NCBI RefSeq assembly: GCF_011386835.1
Contig: NC_088798.1
Span: forward strand, 1,054,001 to 1,118,000
DNA: 64,000 nt
Origin: Chrysemys picta bellii
Lineage: Eukaryota; Chordata; Testudines; Emydidae
Direction: 5' to 3'
Position numbers and translations under genes: made by a program. Positions 1-11,105 of the stretch are shown here, in pieces. Numbering within the stretch: position 1 is the stretch's first letter; every line of letters starts with the position of its first letter. Under the pieces are notes generated by a model. The model did no database searches, had not been told where the DNA came from, and saw only the letters and a list, made by a program, of their open reading frames with translations.

Positions 1-562
1 TGAATTACCAGGCATTGCTTGCCATATATGATTTCCTGAATTACAGCAAATTGGAGGACTTTGCCAACAATCTACCACCGCAAGACCAGGACTGATTCCA
101 GGTAATTGATATGGGGGAAGTGGTAGCGAGGACCTCGCTCCAATCAGTGGTAGATGCAGCAGATACCGCATCATGTTCAATGGCCACGGGAATCGTAATG
201 AGGAGAGAGTCGTGGCTCCACTCTTCCAGTTTTTCCAGGGAGGCACAAAATACCAGAGAAGACTTCCCTTTCGAGAAGATGAATCATATCTTTTTAAACA
301 GAAAACTGACGATTCCCTCCAGACCTGCAAGGATTTGAGAGCTACATTCCATTCTTTGGGTATTTACACACCTGCGCCCAAACTTAAGTTCTATCGTCCG
401 CAGTCCGCATGTTACAGAACCTCCCAGTTTTTCCACCAGAGACCTTACAAACCACGAAGGAAGCATCAAAAGACTCAAAGATCTCGTTCTCAAGGACCAT
501 CCTTGCAGTTTTCCTCCTCCCAGATGCAACCCCACAGAAGAGGTATTTCTGAGAAACTTTAG
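1..562 (+). pseudogene. DIRS gag-like ORF remnant
   Basis: Two overlapping frames carry pieces of one protein. One frame has VVDAADTAS and IVMRRESWLHSSSF (from about 111). The other has LQTCKDLRATFHSLGIYTP and APKLKFYRPQ (to about 420). These match, from memory, the C-terminal half of the gag-like product of vertebrate DIRS elements, which precedes the reverse transcriptase. A frameshift between about 240 and 300 separates the two halves. The region after about 420 is rich in basic and polar residues, as in the family. No intact start is visible and the N-terminal part is outside the window. Confidence 0.65.
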
Positions 563-639
563 AGAGCTGCCAACCTTCTTGCCAGCTGCCAACCCAACCC
601 CCTTTCAGGGTTGGTTAGCACTCTAACAATGGACAAGTG

Positions 640-1200
640 GGTGTTAAATGTCATCCACCATGGCTATACGATCAAGTGCATCACACTACCTCATTCACAT
701 TTCCCTTCCTGATCCTCCTCAGAGACCACTCTTATGACAGCATCCTCTCTCTAGAGGTGAACTCCTTACTACTAAGAGGGGCCATAGAGCACGTCCCTCT
801 GGACTGTCAAGGGGGATGGGGTTCTATTCAGCCTACTTCCAGATACTCAAAAAGAAGGGTGGATGGAGACCATTCCTGGATCTCTGCTGTCTCAATTGTT
901 ACATCCGCAAACCCAAGTTTCATATGGTCACCTTAGCAGCCATCATTAGAAGAAGGTGGATGGTTTACGGTTCTCAATATGCAGGATGTTTATTTTCACA
1001 TAGACATACATCTGGCCCATAGACAGCTCCCTAGATTCATGGTTGGCCCTCAGCATTTTCAATACAGCATCCTGCCATTCAGATTCATCCCAGGGTCTTC
1101 ACCAAAATTTTCTCGGTCATGGTGGCCTATCTCCGGCATTATTGGATCCTTGTATTCCCCTATCTCGATGACTGGCTCATAGCAGCGCAGTCCAGAGACA
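640..1200 (+). pseudogene. DIRS reverse transcriptase remnant
   Basis: Motifs of a DIRS reverse transcriptase are spread over several frames. GGWRPFLDLCCLNCYIRKP lies near 855-920, followed by a frameshift and then MQDVYFHIDIHLAHRQ near 979-1026. After another shift the catalytic-type YLDDWLI is read at about 1160-1180. Both aspartates of that motif are still encoded although the frame around it is broken. Family knowledge says this domain copies the element RNA into DNA. Here at least two frameshifts prevent a functional product. Confidence 0.75.
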
Positions 1201-1334
1201 AAGTCTGGATCTCAACCTCCATGTTGCTCTGACTCCTTTCCTCCCTCAAAGTCAGCATCAACGTTGAAACATCAACTTTCTATCCCACACAGTCCCTAGG
1301 CTTCATAGGAGCCACCAACAATTCTAGTCACAGC

Positions 1335-2398
1335 ATGAGCTTCCCTACCAAGGCACAGATTCCAGACTCTGCAGGAACTCATAGCCAGAGTAGTCAACAG
1401 TCCCTCTGTCCCAGCCAGGACTTGCCTGTCCCTCCTTGGCCACATGACCTCGTGCTCATACGTCACCACCTTTGCTTCTCTCCACCTTCACTGCCTCCAG
1501 ATGTGGCTCCAGAGAGTTTCCTCACCTATGTGCCATGCCAGGGACCTTATGCTGAGAATCCCCCGTGGTACTCTCCTCCCTCCAGTGGATGGACCCGCGA
1601 CAAGTATGCACGGGGGTCCCCTTTCTCCCATCCTTCTCGGCAAGGACGATCATCACTGATCGTGGGAGAATGGGGAGCACACATGGGACCCAACATGACA
1701 CAGGAAACATGGACCCCTCGGGAATCCAGGAGGCACATCAACTTGCTGGAATTCAGGGCTGTATGGAAGGCGGCATGCCAAGCATTTCTCTCATCCATCT
1801 GCTGCCATCATGTTCTCATCATGTTGGACAACACCACCACTGTTTGTTACATCAATGAACAAGGGGGGATGAAGTCAACTTGCTCTATGTGCAGAGGCAG
1901 TCAATCTATGGAATTGGTGTATCAACCACAAGATCCTGTGTCTGCAGCCTATCTTCTGAAGACTCGGAACACGATTGCGGACTCCCTCAGCAGCAGAATC
2001 ATCACTGATCATGAATGGGGGACTCTGACCAGAGACTTCTTCACCTCTCCCGCCAACAACAAATGCAGCACATACTGCTTCAGGGGGCGTATTGGTCTCT
2101 ACTCTCAGGGCGATGCTCTCATACTCTGCCAGTCTGATCAGATCAACTTCCCCCTTCTGCCACTCCTGCCACTTTCCGTAAGGATAAAGTCTCCCTGCAC
2201 CTACATCCCAAGTTGCTGTCAAAGGTCATATCCCAGTTTCACCTCAACCAACCCATCCACTTACCTGCTTTCTTCCTGCATCCTCATGTCTTGGAAGTGG
2301 AACGATGACTTCACTCCCTCGACATCCACTGGGCCTTGGGCTTCTACCTACGGAGGACAAGCCCAATCAGGAAATCCCCTAGATTGTTTATTGCAATA
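1335..2398 (+). pseudogene. DIRS RNase H and linker region remnant
   Basis: A 354-codon open frame runs from 1335 to 2399. The middle contains RRHINLLEFRAVWKA (about 1732-1775) and VLIMLDNTTTVCYINEQGG (about 1811-1867), the RNase H signature seen in DIRS and related elements, followed by a NTIADSLSSR stretch near 1966-1995. The N-terminal part (PTKAQIPDSA onward) fits the thumb/connection after the reverse transcriptase. The open length is surprisingly long for a relic, but the flanking modules are out of frame, so no complete polyprotein exists. The C-terminal 100 codons look eroded. Confidence 0.72.
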
Positions 2399-2720
2399 GC
2401 TGAGAGAGTCATGGAACAGGTGATCTCTACACAGAGAATCCCCAAGTGGTTTTCAGGGTGCATTACACTATGCTATCAGTTGGCAGAACTGCCTCCACCC
2501 CCTGGCATGAGAGCCCAGGCTTCGACCCCATTCACCCTCCAGGATGTACCACTTCGGGATATATGCCTAGCGGCCATGTGGAGTTTAATACATACTTTTG
2601 CTATGCATTATGCCATGGTGCAGAACTCTGTGATGGATGCCTCATTCGGTGCTGCTGTCCTGTGCTCAACTGTTCCATCCTCTCCTCGCACAATCCTCCG
2701 ACTTAGGGACAGCTTGTTAA
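2290..2720 (+). pseudogene. DIRS tyrosine recombinase remnant
   Basis: An open frame from about 2336 to 2743 reads MGFYLRRTSPIRKSPRLFIA, then VISTQRIPKWFSGCITLCYQ and, near the end, VPLRDICLAAMWSLIHTF with MHYAMV. This is the C-terminal catalytic region of the DIRS tyrosine recombinase, which integrates a circular DNA intermediate. The likely catalytic tyrosine is encoded at 2609-2611. The N-terminal part starts in the preceding frame near 2290. The spacing between the central motif and the terminal HY looks normal, but the segment between is diverged, so activity is not expected. Confidence 0.7.
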
Positions 2721-3165
2721 TCACCCTCAGTGGAATACAGTAGGAACCATCTCTCGAAGAAGAGGAGGTTACTTTCCTATAACTGGAGGGTCTTGGAAAT
2801 GTGTGGTCCCTATCTGTGTTGCCCTGCCCGCCCTCCTCTCCCTCTGCTGCAGATCTCTTGGAATTGCTGTGGAGGAGGCACTGGAGATGCAGTCAGTCTG
2901 TCCTGCCCTTTATCTCCTCAGATGAAACCATGAGGCGAATTGAGCGCATGGATGAACCAATGGACACTACTGTTTTCAAAATCTCCGCCCCCGGGCACAT
3001 GATGCGCCTGGGTAAACCCTCAGTGTAATATAGATAGGGGCCACACATCTCGAAGAACCTCCAGTTACAGATACGTAACCTCCTCCTACTCACGCCTCTA
3101 CTTCTACTTCTACTTCTTCTAGTGATGGTCCCTATTGTATTCCACTGAGAGTGATTAAAAATCAA
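2719..3165. repeat. Large inverted repeat at the 3' end of the DIRS element
   Basis: Bases 2719-2820 reappear in reverse complement at about 3028-3162. Shared blocks include cagtggaatacagtagg, gaggaggttac, aactggagg and tgtggtccctatct. The right arm carries about 30 extra bases of tagaag-type repeat. The arms are separated by about 207 bp. DIRS elements end with an internal complementary region next to the right inverted terminal repeat, and this pair fits that architecture. Confidence 0.75.
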
Positions 3166-3321
3166 TACCTAAGTGGGAGGAGGGTGCGAAGATGAGGATG
3201 GAATGGTTGACACATTAACTTGCATTAACACATGAAATTACATTGGGCCCGAGGAGCTGCCCAGAGGGACAGTTTGTGTGTACACAGGGACGGGTGAAGC
3301 AAGAAATAGAGCTATGACAAT

Positions 3322-3599
3322 CAGGGCCGCCCAGGTAGGAGAGGGGACAAGTGGGGCAATTTGCCCCAGGCCTCGGCCGAGAATCCCTTCCGTGGCTACT
3401 CACCTGGCGGCGGTCCAGGTCTTCGGCGGCATTTCGGCGGCGGGGTCTTCAGTGCTGCCGAAGACGTGGAGTGACTGAAGGACCCACCGCAGACTCGAAG
3501 CGCCGCCCGGTGAGTACAAGCGCCGCAGCGGATGGCGCCTTTTTTTATGTCCGCTCCCCCGCTTTGCCCCAGGCCCCCTGAATCCTCTGGGCGGCCATG
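3322..3599. mobile_element. hAT-type MITE, 278 bp, 8-bp TSD
   Basis: The left end cagggccgcccag and the right end ctgggcggccatg are near-perfect inverted repeats of each other. Flanking bases atgacaat (3314-3321) and atgacagt (3600-3607) agree at 7 of 8 positions, as expected for a hAT target-site duplication. No transposase is encoded. The interior is GC-rich. A related, shorter copy is at 61824. Confidence 0.85.
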
Positions 3600-3607
3600 A
3601 TGACAGT

Positions 3608-4282
3608 TTAAATCAGTGGAGCCTCGTAATAGAGAAGAATAATGACTTTCCCTATTCTGTAGGGACTGCTTGTGTGTGTGTGTCGAGGGCCTTGGCTAGA
3701 AGGAGTTTGTCACAGTCCACAGTGGCCCTGGTTGTAACGAACAGTGCAGTCCATTGACTAGCTGGACCTGTGGTTAGACACCTGCCACAGCCTGCGGTTG
3801 GAGCATGGAGCCTAAGGTTTGCTCCACAAGAAGAAATTACCATCATTTACAAGCTCTACTGCGCTTACAGCGTCTCTGCCCTGAGGTGACCTGCCAGCCG
3901 TAAAATCATGCATCTGGGACTGTGAGCGCACATGTGGCAGGAGGCGGGATATTGAAATCATCCCATTGTCACAGATTGGTGTTTCTTCCAATGGAAATAC
4001 ATTTCAAGAGCCGCTGCTCTCAGAGAGTCCACGAATGCAGAATGTGAACTCTCCAGGCTGTCTCTGCTGCAGCCATTGCCTAACGCTGTTTTCAAAGCTG
4101 AATATACTGTAGGGGCACAAACAAGGAAATAAACAAAACACCATCTTCATGTCAGCTGTGTTTGAAAACAAAGGAGGTGGGGAAAGCGGAGGGTTTCCAC
4201 TGCTTTCCAAGTGGAGACCATCAGTAGGGGAGGAAGAGAGTACTTGTCAAACAGCGGTGTGTACCTGAAGACAGGGTACACT
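3608..4282. other. Unassigned non-coding sequence
   Basis: No open frame, RNA gene or recognised repeat is visible. Composition is unremarkable. Confidence 0.5.
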
Positions 4283-4290
4283 CATAGCAG

Positions 4291-4600
4291 CAGAGGCAGA
4301 TTAAGCTTTTGTGGGGCCCTGGACCAGAGCAAGTGGGGGCCCCTCCCCACCCCTTTCGCCTGCAGTATCCCCCCCTCCTGCCGCGAGTGGGGTCAGGGCG
4401 CAGGGGCTTGCCCTGTTCCGCCAGCCCGATGCTTCTGCTGGGGGTGGGGTCAAGGCATGGGGACTTCCCCTGCTCCCCAGCAGGAGCACCAGGTGGGCGC
4501 AGTGGGTCAGGGCACGGGGGTGCCCATTTTTCTGGGGTCCCCCAATTGCCTGGGGCCCCTGGGCACGGGCCCCATTGGCCAACTGGCTTATCTGCCACTG
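4291..4600. mobile_element. hAT-type MITE, 310 bp, perfect 8-bp TSD
   Basis: The ends cagaggcagattaag and cttatctgccactg are inverted repeats. The element is flanked by identical copies of catagcag at 4283-4290 and 4601-4608. The interior is GC-rich, with gggtcagggc and cttgccctgttc blocks also present in the Tigger-like element at 24066-25547. It has no coding capacity, so it would have depended on a hAT transposase from elsewhere. Confidence 0.88.
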
Positions 4601-4608
4601 CATAGCAG

Positions 4609-7600
4609 CTGCTGAGTTCAGCTTCCTCATGTGGGTTGTGTCTGAACCGGAAGTACTGACAATTGGCTGGCTGGGTTCCTCGCTGGATATTGCAATGACT
4701 TAACGGGCAAAGCATCCTGAGTCATTACCACGAGCAGAAGGTGGCTCCGTTGGCACTTGCTGTCTGGAATGGACATTGTGGTGCAGAGCTCACATTGGGA
4801 TGTCTCCGGCTTGCTGCCCCAATGAGGGGGGTACTTTGAGACTGGTGTTTTCTGGCGTTGGCGAGGAGCATGTTGTTGTTTGAGTGCCTGTGGGGTGCTT
4901 GACCACAGACGGAACATGGAAGAGACAGACAAAGGCCTGGCCCAAGCAGCTTACAATCTACACAGACAAATGGTGGGCATCCGCTCAGACTCTCAAAGCC
5001 CTGGGTGACCTGAAGGTGGGTTCATCAGACAGCAGGGCAGCAGCTTGTAGCAGACAAAATCCCAAACTGCTGTAAATAAGAGAGCTCGATTCTTAGCCTG
5101 CAGAGAGCTTTGGAAAAAAGGAATTAAAACCTTTACAGCCTTCTTGATCCATCCTTTCTGAAAGCAAATTTTGTAAGAGCTGAGGCATTTTCCTTCTGAT
5201 TCTGGTACCCCTCAGAATGGCTTGCAGGGTGTATCAGCCAAGAATGGTTTCACGCTGGTCCGTTTTTTCATTTTGTGTCTATTCTATCCACAGATATGAT
5301 TCAGCCCAGCCCTGCCTTACTGTGTTCTATTCTGTGAATCGCTTTTGGGACCTGCGCCCTCCCCTCCCCCCCGATTCTCGGAGCTCAGTAAATTTATACA
5401 CAGGGGAAAGCATCTCCAGAAATGAACTTTTCTTTGGTAGGATGCTGCAGGCCAAAGAGGAATAGGGAGGACAAAGGGGGACGTTGTGGAGCTGTGTCTA
5501 GTATCATCAGTGCCTCTCTCACCTGCTAAAGAAGATGATTTCCTCTCTGATTAGACACACCGCAGCGCTTCTGCAGCTCAGCTCGCTGGGATCATTACAC
5601 AAGGCAGGCACTTGGCACGACTGCATCTCTTCTTTTTGGTCATTCAGTCACCCTTTTTTCTGAGAGCCCATTGTGCTCCACAGGAGACATAGTGACAGGG
5701 AAGCTGTTCCCACTAGATATCGCTTTGTCTCATTGTCCTCTAGACTGTGGCCAAGCCACACCATAGTGTGTATTGTGATGTAAAATCACATCTATCGTCT
5801 CTCAGGAGCAAATGTTTGGGGCCAGCACCTGCTGGGAGTGGCATATGCAGACCTACAGGAAATCATTCCTGCATGGGAAAGAGAAGCGCAAATAAGCATC
5901 CTTGACCCAGTCAGGTAGGCAAAGAGATGATTCAACATGGAAGCCCCCAACGTTCCAAGCCAAACACTGGAGATGATGTTACAGAACATTGTTTGCCGGC
6001 TAGCCCAGTACCTAGCTTTGTATCGAGGGGTTTCATGACTGCTGCAGCTTTTCCCCTGCTGGCTTTAAGTGTCAGTTTCTATTGAGGAGAGCTGGAATTA
6101 AGAGCCACGGGCTAGTGGATAGTAAGGATTTTGGAGGGAAGTGAGGGGGAGTGGGATAAGAATGTAGTATCTGAGAACCCGAAGAGTCATCATCCTTTCC
6201 AGAGAGCACTGTGCCTTTCTCTTCCATTTGGGATACTCAGGGAGCAGGTGTCTGTTGAGAAGACAGGGCTTTCAGGAAGGAACTTGGATTAATTTCAAGC
6301 ATTTTTTTTATCAGTTGCAAGCTTTATGCTAAAAGAATGTAACATTGGCTCTCTGTAAAGGAAGAAGAGGGGGAGGAGCAGGGTTTTGAGACTCATTTGC
6401 CTTACCTTAAAAATCATCATAGGTTACTTTGTATTCACCCTGCCCTGCTAGTGCTATGAAATCCATTTCTCAGACAGGGCCTGTAAACAAAATGAAATTA
6501 AAAAATTATTCTGCTGTATGTCTGTGCCCTGACAAGCCGAGGGTACTAGCATCTATCTATAGCTGTATGGGCACCCATCACTTGTCCTGTCCACTCAGTT
6601 CTAACGGGGCAGGATATTTAAATATACAAGAACGGTGCCGAGACCCAGCTGCTCACAAGAATGCAGGCTGGAGAGGAAGAGGCGACAGATGATGCATGCA
6701 CATTGTGCACCTGCCCTCCAGCTGGGAAGCTTAGTTTTAGTTCTCATCAGCTTGATTCCTCTTTAAATCACCTACACTCTGTACAAATGTCATTGGTGGA
6801 ATAGAACTTGTGTAAATAAAATTGAGCTCATATAAAATCATACACGTATGGGGAAGTGTCAGTATGGAAGTGGTACCTGCTAACCCCCTCTGAAAGATGA
6901 ACTGCGTGGCCTGTTATTCAAGGATTGTAAAACCATTAAAATCAAAAGTATTTGACCTTTATGTAGAACCAGTAGCTCTTTAACCTTTTCCATCTGCCTC
7001 TGAGTGGACTATACAGTGGAAGGACCAATGGAAATTGACATTTGGGAATCAAATTAAGGTTTTGGAATAGATAATTGGTTGAACTTGTGAGTCCTTTTCT
7101 TCAATTTGATGGCATTTCTCTGTTTTGCGGTAATGTGATCACTTTTGAACACGACCTCAGATCAATTCCAAAATTCCAGGGAATATTCTAGGAATCAGTA
7201 GGCAGGATCCTATTGATTTTGGTGAAATTCGGAAAACTGGAAGGAGGAAATGGGGATACATGGAGCCACTGGCATCTGGCTAGCACACCCAGCAGCTTCA
7301 GCCCGCGTTGGATCACCTAGCTCTGTGAAGGGTTCATAGCTATGGTAGGGGGAGTTCAGTTAGGGCACCAGAAATAACTGGGAGGAAGCAGTGCTGAGAA
7401 AAGCTTTCAGATTGGGACTCGCTTCTGAAATTAGGCAGGAGAAAATAAAATTGACCCTGAAGCTGGAAACTAGATGTAATGAAAGTTGGAGGAAACGGGG
7501 TCCAACGCTGACGATCCCCACCCACCTCCAAAGAGAGGAAAAAGCAGGCACTTTCCTTAGTGCTACCGACTCCCATTATTTTATCTCAAGTCTTGCAAAA

Positions 7601-8143
7601 TTTGTTGTTTTCTTAACAGCCCCATTTCCTCAAACCATGGGAGTACCTGAGAATCTCACCTTCTGGCCTCATGGTGGTGGAGAAAAGTTTGAAGTCAAAA
7701 ACCAGATGGCAAAGAAAAAGACTCAGAATTTATAATTTTAAAAGTTGAATGATTTTTAAGCCAGTCTTGTGGGTTTTGCAGGGCCTGACTTGTGACTTTT
7801 GAATGCTTGGGATTGGTGATGCTGTTTCCTCTCCCCTGAAGCTATGAATTTTGTGCCCATGTGAAGCTCAACAGAGGTGAGAGTCCCAAGCCATGCTGTA
7901 GTGCCTGGAGTAAAGGAGGGTTTGCCTTGCTTTACCACCCCAGGGTGATGATTGCAGTGTCTCTGGCGACAGAAGCAAGCAGGAGGACTGTGTAAGGTAT
8001 TATGAGAATGTGTCTAAATGTGAGGGGCAGGAACAAAAGGAGAATAATTCTAAGACAAATATGCAGTCTAGGGAAGACTGTATATTGTAATAAAGTAGCA
8101 CTCCTCCGGATTGTTTCATGGGGATTATTTTTTTCATAATATA
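4609..8143. other. Unassigned non-coding sequence
   Basis: About 3.5 kb without a supportable gene. All open frames are short and lack protein-family signatures. No clear transposon ends were recognised. Confidence 0.5.
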
Positions 8144-8957
8144 AGGCCGGGTCAACACTACAGAGTTAGCTCGACATAAGGCAGCTTACGTTAACCCAGT
8201 TATGTCAGTGTCTACACTACAGCTTTGCTCCCGCTGATGTAGGTGCCCTACTATACTGACATAACTCCACCTCCACAAGAGGCGTAGGGCATATGTTGGT
8301 GTAGTTATGGCGACACAATGTCTGTGTAGACGCTGTTATTTACACCTGCTGTTGGCTGTCTTGTCAGTTTTGCAGTAGGGACAATGAAATTGACAAGAAA
8401 GCTGGCCAGCTAGAGCCCAGCTCCCCCCTCCTCTCCCTCTCCCCTGGAGAGCTGGGCGGCTGGACCCTGCTCCTGGCTGGGAGTGCTGTCTGTCTTTTCA
8501 ATTCCATGGCCCCAGCGTTGACAAGGCTGCCCAGCTCCCTGCAGGGAGCAGGTGGGGGGAGGGTCTGAGAAGCTGGAGCATCTGGATCCCGCTTCCTGGG
8601 GGCAAGACACCACAGGTGGCTTCCCCCTGCTCCCAGCAGGGAACAGGGAGACGGGAAACCCCGGGCGGCTTCCCCCTGCTCCCAGCGTGGACCGGGGAGA
8701 CGTGAAACCCCAGGCAGGGGAGCGGGGAGCCGAGAGGGAGGGGCAGCCCACCGGGACCTCGGGAGCCTGTGATACAGCTGGACTTCTGGCAGGGAGCTGC
8801 CAGCGGAGCGGAGAGACCAGCTTTCAGTCTCCACACTGCCCCTCACAGGTCGATGGAAGTGCTCCTGTTGAGGACGCACACCACCGTCCCAAGGAGGGTA
8901 GTGTGGACAGGCACCACCACAGTCAACCTTAAGGTTCTAGTGTGGACGTGCCCCAAG
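8144..8957. mobile_element. Harbinger-like MITE with 'cacact' ends, about 0.8 kb
   Basis: The left end (ggccgggtcaacactaca) and the reverse complement of the right end (ggggcacgtccacactag) are similar. Both belong to the group of turtle MITEs whose ends read roughly ggxcaxgtctacact. Inner blocks such as atgtcagtgtctacac and gtgtagacgc repeat the theme. The centre (8363-8760) is a GC-rich filler with a tandem duplication. A clean TSD was not found, so the superfamily is tentative. Confidence 0.6.
8618..8715. repeat. Two-copy 49-bp tandem duplication
   Basis: The block beginning ggcttccccctgctcccag starts at 8618 and again at 8667. Each copy continues with an agggagac-type and gaaacccc-type tail. 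The copies are diverged. Confidence 0.65.
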
Positions 8958-9437
8958 AAAGTTAAACCATGATAATGGGGTGAGGGTAGAGAGTGGGAGA
9001 GAGATTAATTTTTCCATTTACTCTTGGAAAACTCAGGATGTTTGCTAATTTTGTAATGAATAAGTAGTTGTTAGATGATAGGGCTCTAACCATTCATTTA
9101 TCTTCTCTCTGCGTTCGGGGGGGACGTACACAAACAGAGAAAGGGCTTTTACGGGATTGATTTCCATTTAAAATGTAGCTTTAACCCATTTCTTGCTCTG
9201 CTGCACCCGTAGTGTCTTGAAACCTTTTAGCTCTGGCAAATCAATCAGCATATCTCTACTGTCTGTTCAATAAATAAAATATGCACAGTGTTAATCCTGC
9301 AATATGACGGAGTATCTGCTCGGCAGTGTTTATGAAACTGTTCTGTTGTTTTGTGGTGGCCTTGTCTCAGCTGCTATAAGTGTTTGTGTATAACGTACTC
9401 TCGCACTCCCATTGTCTCTGCAGGTGCTCAGTGAGAG

Positions 9438-9439
9438 GT

Positions 9440-9488
<49 letters not shown>

Positions 9489-9495
9489 CGCGCGC
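9438..9495. repeat. Compound microsatellite (GT)n(GA)n(GC)n
   Basis: About 13 gt units are followed directly by about 12 ga units and a short gc run. Confidence 0.97.
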
Positions 9496-10086
9496 TAATA
9501 CTCACTGTGCTGACGAGATAAATGGAATTGCCAGAGGGTTACTAATATCCTTTAAAAGGAGAAATATTCTTTCTCCCTAAGGGATGTGTAGAAAATTAGA
9601 GCAATTACGTTCGTATCATGAACCTCTGTATCTAAGGGAGCAGGAAAGAGGGCCAGGGAGTAACGTGACAGGAACAGGACAGAGAGTTCCTGCTCATGGC
9701 TCCAAGCTGCATAGGAGTAGAGGGAGTTGGCAGTATTTGTCTTATGCATGTTTGCTAACAAAATGAGAAACAAGCAGGATTTGTTTGCCTAGGTCACATA
9801 ACTGCAGAGGATATTAAAAGGCGTTCTAGTTCTACATGGAGTGGCTTGGAGCAGAACTCATTTGCGTATGCAAGAAATACAGCTTCTGTCCAGTACCGTG
9901 TCTTGGTGTAGCATGTCTAACAGCATTTCTGTAACTGAGAATGAAAGTAAAGGTGGCTTTTTCTGTTAATGCCAATTGATTTTTCCTTATTAAACAGAGC
10001 TCTCTGCTGCAGTCCCTGCCACTCTGTAACTGGAGATGCCCTGCTTGCCGGTGTCTATGAAGTTAGTCTATTTTCCACCTGTAGAT

Positions 10087-10152
10087 AATGTTTTAGTGTT
10101 TAATGCAGTTTATCTTCACTGAAATTTCAGAAGATGTCAACACTAAAACATT
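10087..10152. repeat. 14-bp perfect inverted repeat
   Basis: aatgttttagtgtt (10087-10100) is exactly complementary to aacactaaaacatt (10139-10152), with a 38-bp spacer. Possibly the core of an old palindromic MITE. Confidence 0.7.
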
Positions 10153-11007
10153 TGCTATCAACGTAATAAACTGGAGACATTGGCGGGCACTGCTGAGCAG
10201 CGGTTGTCGTCAGGGAACATAAATATTTTTAAATAATCTAATACAGCAGCTTCTGCTGGGGAAAAGGTTGACTAAATGCAGTATGAAAGAGCTCACCACT
10301 GTTTGTCAGATGACCTTTTAGTAATCAGGAGAGAAATCGGTGCTGCACATTAAATGCTCTTGAAATGGAGTATGCTCTCTAGGTTCCTACTCCTGGGTCT
10401 CGTTCCCTGACGTAACTTCAGAAGCTAATAGTCTTATCAGGTAAGGTTTAGAACCAGCTGTGATAAACTGGTGCACTGAGGGCTTTACTTGCCTCGAATA
10501 GTCAGTTCCTTTTCTCTTGAGCATGCTGGGAGGTGTCCTCTACAAATGCTTGTGCCTAGGAAAAGATTTCTCTGCTTCCAGGGCCTTGATTGTTCCCTAC
10601 CATCTTTTCTTCTTGCCTCTCTTTTTTACCTTTCACACAGTTTTTCATTTATTTCAAGGCTGGACTGTGTTACGTACACAAACATGCAGTATGCTTTGCA
10701 ATTGTTATACATCATCCTGCATTACCTGAGGTGGTCCTGCTCCAGCTGCTTTCCTTCAACCTCTTCCCCCGGGGAAGCAAATACCCAGCCTTGGAGTGCC
10801 GGGAGATTCGTACTGAAGCAAATGAGAGACTCTTCTTTCATTTTCTTCTAGCCCCCCCCCCTCCCCCCAATGCTAGTCTGTCTTTTCTTCCACATGCGTG
10901 GTGAAGGTGCCAGGAGAGTCAGTGCAGGTAGGTCCAGATTTGTAAAGGCAGGTCAGTGCTGTCGCACTCAGGGTTGCATTGCTGAACTGATTGAGGAGCT
11001 GAGATCT

Positions 11008-11105
11008 CATTTTCAAAAGTGATTTAGGCCCTTAGGAATCTAAACCTCATCACCAGTCAATGGGAGTTTGGCTCCTAGGTGTCTGTGAGATGTAGGGTCC
11101 TAAAA
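11008..11105. repeat. Possible palindromic interspersed repeat
   Basis: The stretch with ttttcaaaagtgatttagg, gtcaatgggagttt and ggctcctaggtg resembles the amniote palindromic repeat also seen at 39043-39140. Only half is recognisable. Confidence 0.35.

Larger units (their letters stand above)
1..3165 (+). mobile_element. Degenerate DIRS-type (tyrosine recombinase) retrotransposon, 3' part
   Basis: Fragments of the four DIRS coding modules occur in the expected order on one strand: gag-like, reverse transcriptase, RNase H and tyrosine recombinase. They are followed by a terminal inverted-repeat region. DIRS elements insert with a tyrosine recombinase and lack an integrase and ordinary LTRs. 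Stops and frameshifts break every module, so this is an inactive copy. The 5' end lies outside the window. The 3' limit is set by the end of the inverted repeat near 3165 and is approximate. Confidence 0.82.

Noticed and set aside
4221..4715. 164-codon frame and several overlapping frames on both strands
   Set aside because: They arise from the GC-rich interior of the hAT MITE at 4291-4600, where stops are rare.
8364..8879. 171-codon proline/serine-rich minus-strand frame
   Set aside because: It lies in the GC-rich filler of the MITE at 8144-8957; composition explains its length.
9438..9495. CRISPR-like or other array
   Set aside because: Only simple dinucleotide repeats; there are no spacer-repeat arrays in the window, and the DNA is vertebrate.
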